NCBI RefSeq assembly: GCF_001612945.1
Contig: NZ_BDBK01000001.1
Location: 1,054,001 to 1,118,000 of the forward strand
DNA: 64,000 bases
Origin: Nocardia inohanensis NBRC 100128
GTDB taxonomy: Bacteria > Actinomycetota > Actinomycetes > Mycobacteriales > Mycobacteriaceae
Reading direction: 5' to 3'
Shown here: piece after piece, positions 61,274 to 64,000 of the stretch
Layout: each line of letters begins with the position of its first letter
Position numbering within the stretch: the stretch's first letter is position 1
Translations under genes and position numbers: made by a program
Notes under the pieces: model-generated
The model's database searches: none
What the model was told of the DNA's origin: nothing
What the model saw: only the letters and a program-made list of their open reading frames with translations

Positions 61274-62629
61274 TCAGTCGCCGGGCGAACCACCGAGCAG
61301 GTGGCGTAGGGCGGCGTCGAGATCCGTTGTGCGGAAACGATGTTCGGCGGCGAGGAGCCGGGTGGGGGCGACATGCTGGCTGGCGTTGGCGAGTTCACGT
61401 GCGCCTTGGGAACCCAGGAGTAGAGCCGGGGCGAAGCTCGGTACCGGGAGCAGGGCGGGGCGATGCAGTGTGGTCGCCAGCGTGGCGGTGTATTCGCTGT
61501 TGCGTACCGCGTTCGGTGCGACGGCATTGACCGGGCCGGAAAGGGTTTCGTCCCAGAGTGCGCGGTGATAGATGTCGATGAGGTCGTCGATGGCTATCCA
61601 GGAGAGCCATTGGTGGCCGTCGCCGATGCGGCCGCCGAGGCCGAGGGCGAACAGGGGGCGCATCAGGCGCAGGGTGCCGCCTCGGGGGGATTGGACTATG
61701 CCGGTGCGGATCTTCACTACTCGGACTCCGCTCTCGGCGGCGGGGCGGGTGGCTTCTTCCCAGTCGGTTACCACTTCGGCGAGGAAGCCGTCGCCGCGTT
61801 CGCCGGCTTCGGTGAGGACGGTGTCGCCGCGGTCGTAGCCGTAGAAGCCGATCGCGGAGGCGCTGACGAAGGTGGAGATGCCGGTTTGGGCGGCGAGTTC
61901 GGCCAGTTTCCGGGTGGGGGTGATGCGGCTGTCGGCGATCTCGCGGCGGTGCTTGTCGGTGAACCGGCCCGCGATCGATGCGCCGGCCAGGTGGATGACG
62001 GCATCTACGCCGGTGAGCAGGTCGTGGTCCGGAGCGGCCGGATTCCATTGGCGTTCACCACTATTGCGTGGGGTGTGGCGGACCAGGCGCACGACGGTGT
62101 GACCGCCGGTGCTGAGGAATGCGGTCAGGGCGGAGCCGACCAGGCCGGTGGCGCCGGTGACCGCGATGACCGACGGGGCTAGGCCGTGCTGGGCGGCGCG
62201 CCGGTGTGCGGCCAGGTCATCGGTGAGCTGGCGGTAGCGGTAGTCGAAGGTGGCGGCGAGCATCGCCGCGGGAATCGGGGTTTCGACCCGATCGATGACG
62301 CGGGTGTGTTCGGCGTCGACGGCTTGGAACTCGTGGGTGTGCCGCCAGCGCACCGCCAGCGCCGCCGGGATGGAGGCGAGGCCGTCGCGGGCGATTTCGT
62401 CGACGAAACGATGCGGTGGTTCGTAGCGGGCGGGGTCGTGGCGGGCGACCCAGCGCAATCCGCCGGGCAAGCCGAGCACGGCGCGTCCGCCGGCCAGCGA
62501 ATCGGTCTCCTCGATCAGCGATATCGGCTGCCACGGCGGGGTGAGCCGGGTGAACGCGCCGGGGCGCGCATACCAGTCGAAGACCTCGGCGAGAGGTGCG
62601 GGAACAACGGCCGACCGTTCGATGCCCAT
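61274..62629 (-). CDS. TIGR01777-family NAD-dependent epimerase with N-terminal SRPBCC domain
   Basis: A 451-residue two-domain protein. Residues ~1-150 are an SRPBCC domain (VPAPLAEVFDWYARPGAFTRLTPPWQP); residues ~155-451 are an extended SDR (VIAVTGATGLVGSALTAFL, DAVIHLAGASIAGRFTDKHRREI, SASAIGFYG). The family is the YfcH/SDR39U1 group, found across bacteria with unknown substrate. Fusion to an SRPBCC domain is typical in actinobacteria. The ATG at 62629 is preferred; the longer frame to 62767 is Pro-rich and non-homologous. Confidence 0.9.
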   Translation of the reverse strand: MGIERSAVVPAPLAEVFDWYARPGAFTRLTPPWQPISLIEETDSLAGGRAVLGLPGGLRWVARHDPARYEPPHRFVDEIARDGLASIPAALAVRWRHTHEFQAVDAEHTRVIDRVETPIPAAMLAATFDYRYRQLTDDLAAHRRAAQHGLAPSVIAVTGATGLVGSALTAFLSTGGHTVVRLVRHTPRNSGERQWNPAAPDHDLLTGVDAVIHLAGASIAGRFTDKHRREIADSRITPTRKLAELAAQTGISTFVSASAIGFYGYDRGDTVLTEAGERGDGFLAEVVTDWEEATRPAAESGVRVVKIRTGIVQSPRGGTLRLMRPLFALGLGGRIGDGHQWLSWIAIDDLIDIYHRALWDETLSGPVNAVAPNAVRNSEYTATLATTLHRPALLPVPSFAPALLLGSQGARELANASQHVAPTRLLAAEHRFRTTDLDAALRHLLGGSPGD

Positions 62630-62681
62630 AACGGATTCTATTCCGGCCGTACGGTCTGGGACGGTAAGCCCCGGGTGGGAT

Positions 62682-63635
62682 TCAGGAGCCGGTGAGGATG
62701 CGAGCGGCCGGGGCGGCCACGAGATTGCCGCCGGTCGCGTCGGGGTAGTCGTCCGCGGTGATCGCACCCGTGACGAAATCGCGGGCCCACGCGAGCGCCA
62801 GTGCGCTCAGCGTCGTCGAATTCGTCTGTGCCGGAACGCCACACAGCAGTTCGCCCACCGTATCGGAGCTGGTGCCCTCGGCGTCGGTGTGCACACCCGT
62901 GAGTAGCTCGACGCCGACGAAAGCGCGATGCAGGCGGTTGCGCACGGTCAGGGTGCCGAGTCCGAAACTGTTGCACATCGAGGCGGGGGCCGACACTGTC
63001 AGCACCGGTAGCGAGGTGGTGTCCAGGCCCGACAGTGCGCGATCCATATTGTCGCCGAGGAAGGAGCGGACCGGATCGAGCAGGATCACGCCCTTGAGCG
63101 CGGGCCAGGTGTCGGGATGCAGGGTGCGGAGTTGCTCTGCGACATAGAGGACGGCTTCCGCGCCCGCGGAGTGCCCGATGAAGACGAGATCGTGCGGCAG
63201 CCGGGGAATCGGCCGTTGTGCCAGTCGCGCCGCGTCGGCGAGGCCGGCCGCCAGCGGACCGCCGGAGGGCGTGTCGAACAACGTGGCTACCTCGCGCAGG
63301 AACGCGGTGTTGTCGCCGAGGTTCTGGAGGGTGCAGCCGGAGAGGTTCAGAAACGGCAGGCTCGGGGTGAAGACGAGGTATCCGGCGTCGGCGAAGGCCG
63401 TGGCCAGGGCCGCGACATTGGCGTTGGTGCGCGCGAATCCGTGCTGAATCCATACCAGCCCGATCGGATCGCCCTCCGGCACATACCAATTGGCATCCTG
63501 CGTGAGCGTGGTCCCGGCGCAGGGGATACTGACGGACCCGCTGAGTTCGGTGGTGGCCGCGGCGGTCGCGCTGGTGAGCAGGGTGGCGGAGAGCAGGGCC
63601 GCCGCGAGGGCGCGGACCGGGCTTCGGTAGAACAT
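62682..63635 (-). CDS. Secreted alpha/beta hydrolase
   Basis: A 317-residue protein with a Sec signal peptide (VRALAAALLSATLLTSATAAA, cleavage near residue 28). The mature part has an oxyanion loop GLVWIQHGFARTNANV and nucleophile elbow VFIGHSAGAEAVLYVA. Four or more Cys (SIPCAGTTL, SGCTLQ, SMCNSFG, ELLCGVP) suggest two disulfides. The catalytic Asp is likely in ILLDPVRSF; His is in AEGTSSD-proximal GVHTDAEG. An exported esterase or lipase. Substrate unknown. Confidence 0.85.
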   Translation of the reverse strand: MFYRSPVRALAAALLSATLLTSATAAATTELSGSVSIPCAGTTLTQDANWYVPEGDPIGLVWIQHGFARTNANVAALATAFADAGYLVFTPSLPFLNLSGCTLQNLGDNTAFLREVATLFDTPSGGPLAAGLADAARLAQRPIPRLPHDLVFIGHSAGAEAVLYVAEQLRTLHPDTWPALKGVILLDPVRSFLGDNMDRALSGLDTTSLPVLTVSAPASMCNSFGLGTLTVRNRLHRAFVGVELLTGVHTDAEGTSSDTVGELLCGVPAQTNSTTLSALALAWARDFVTGAITADDYPDATGGNLVAAPAARILTGS

Positions 63636-63799
63636 GGGGACTCCCGCTACGAATACGTCTGTTTCCCTTGATGGAACGACGTTTCTTTTGTTGGGAGATC
63701 ATTAGGGGGCATCGGCGAGGACCTGTCAAGCCGAACGCCCGATCAGGTCCCGCGCCGGTGCCGGCGTCGGCGAAACTCCGGACGCCGGTGCATGTTCGG

Positions 63800-64000
63800 C
63801 TATTGGTAGGTGGGGTCGGTCCAAGGCCCGATCGACCGCGAGCGTACCGGCTCGATGAATCGCGGCGACATGCTCTGCGGGAAGTCCGGACCCCAATTGG
63901 TGGCGTCACCGGTCATCACGATCTTGGCATTGTCGGTGTACCAGTCGACGAGGTCGGCATCGGAGCGGACGATCCAGCTGCAACCGCGCTCGGCGTCGGC
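63800..64000 (-). CDS. C-terminal end of an unidentified protein, partial
   Basis: The last 66 residues of a minus-strand gene that continues past the window. The frame is open to the window edge and contains GCSWIVRSDADLVDWYTDNA and VMTGDATNWGPDFPQSM, ending at TAG (63800-63802). The codon use is normal. I do not recognise the family. The 164 bp between it and the hydrolase start hold nothing evident. Confidence 0.6.
   Translation of the reverse strand, partial: ADAERGCSWIVRSDADLVDWYTDNAKIVMTGDATNWGPDFPQSMSPRFIEPVRSRSIGPWTDPTYQ

Overview
This window is high-GC DNA from a mycolate-type actinomycete, most likely Nocardia or a close relative. Three things point there: a complete YrbE/Mce operon, P450s that read as orthologues of mycobacterial CYP51, CYP125 and CYP123, and promoters of the leaderless actinobacterial kind. 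No tRNA, rRNA, CRISPR array, insertion sequence or prophage was seen.

Layout. (a) 0-2.5 kb (+): end of glyoxylate carboligase, glycerate kinase and allantoicase, i.e. purine/allantoin-derived glyoxylate to glycerate. (b) 2.5-7.7 kb: lycopene cyclase, a membrane-anchored secreted protein, a DUF2252 protein, an SDR and an SRPBCC protein. (c) 8-18.3 kb: a near-complete trans-4-hydroxyproline catabolic locus: permease, epimerase, three-subunit D-hydroxyproline dehydrogenase, semialdehyde dehydrogenase, deaminase, a divergent MFS transporter and a GntR regulator. Matching palindromes lie at the divergent promoter and in front of the regulator gene. (d) 18.3-21.7 kb: gene-poor, decaying DNA with an alpha/beta-hydrolase remnant, a phosphotransferase cut by an amber codon, two tiny genes and a perfect palindrome. 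(e) 21.7-25.5 kb: Baeyer-Villiger-type monooxygenase, GMC oxidoreductase and TetR. (f) 25.5-29.5 kb: small genes and an alpha/beta hydrolase. (g) 29.5-32.3 kb: DapB-like dehydrogenase and Rieske (KshA-like) oxygenase, divergent from a TetR. (h) 32.4-36.1 kb: methyltransferase, terpenoid-toroid protein, methyltransferase and GT4 glycosyltransferase.

(i) 36.1-61.3 kb is the centrepiece: GMC oxidoreductase and TetR, SRPBCC, CYP125-like and CYP51, DUF1059, aldehyde dehydrogenase, SDR, HIBDH-like and SDR, then YrbEAB-MceABCDEF-Mam, then CYP123-like, SDR, ferredoxin, SnoaL-like, unknown and FadD19-like ligase, ending with a second paralogous TetR. The enzymes correspond to the M. tuberculosis cyp51 neighbourhood (Rv0763c-Rv0770, from memory), here joined to a CYP125, a steroid-type CoA ligase and their own importer. 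I infer a locus for uptake and oxidative side-chain attack on a sterol or triterpenoid that still carries the 14-alpha-methyl group.

Four promoters in this region (two tetR genes, cyp51, cyp123) have the same geometry: a TTGTNC -35, 17 bp, a TAC-type -10, then 7-8 nt to an ATG buried in a GGACAYATGTCC-like operator. In the two tetR genes that ATG is the protein start. In front of both P450 operons it opens a leaderless mini-ORF whose stop codon overlaps the P450 start. MceC carries an in-frame TGA near its N terminus. (j) 61.3-64 kb: TIGR01777-type epimerase, a secreted alpha/beta hydrolase, and the 3' end of an unidentified gene.
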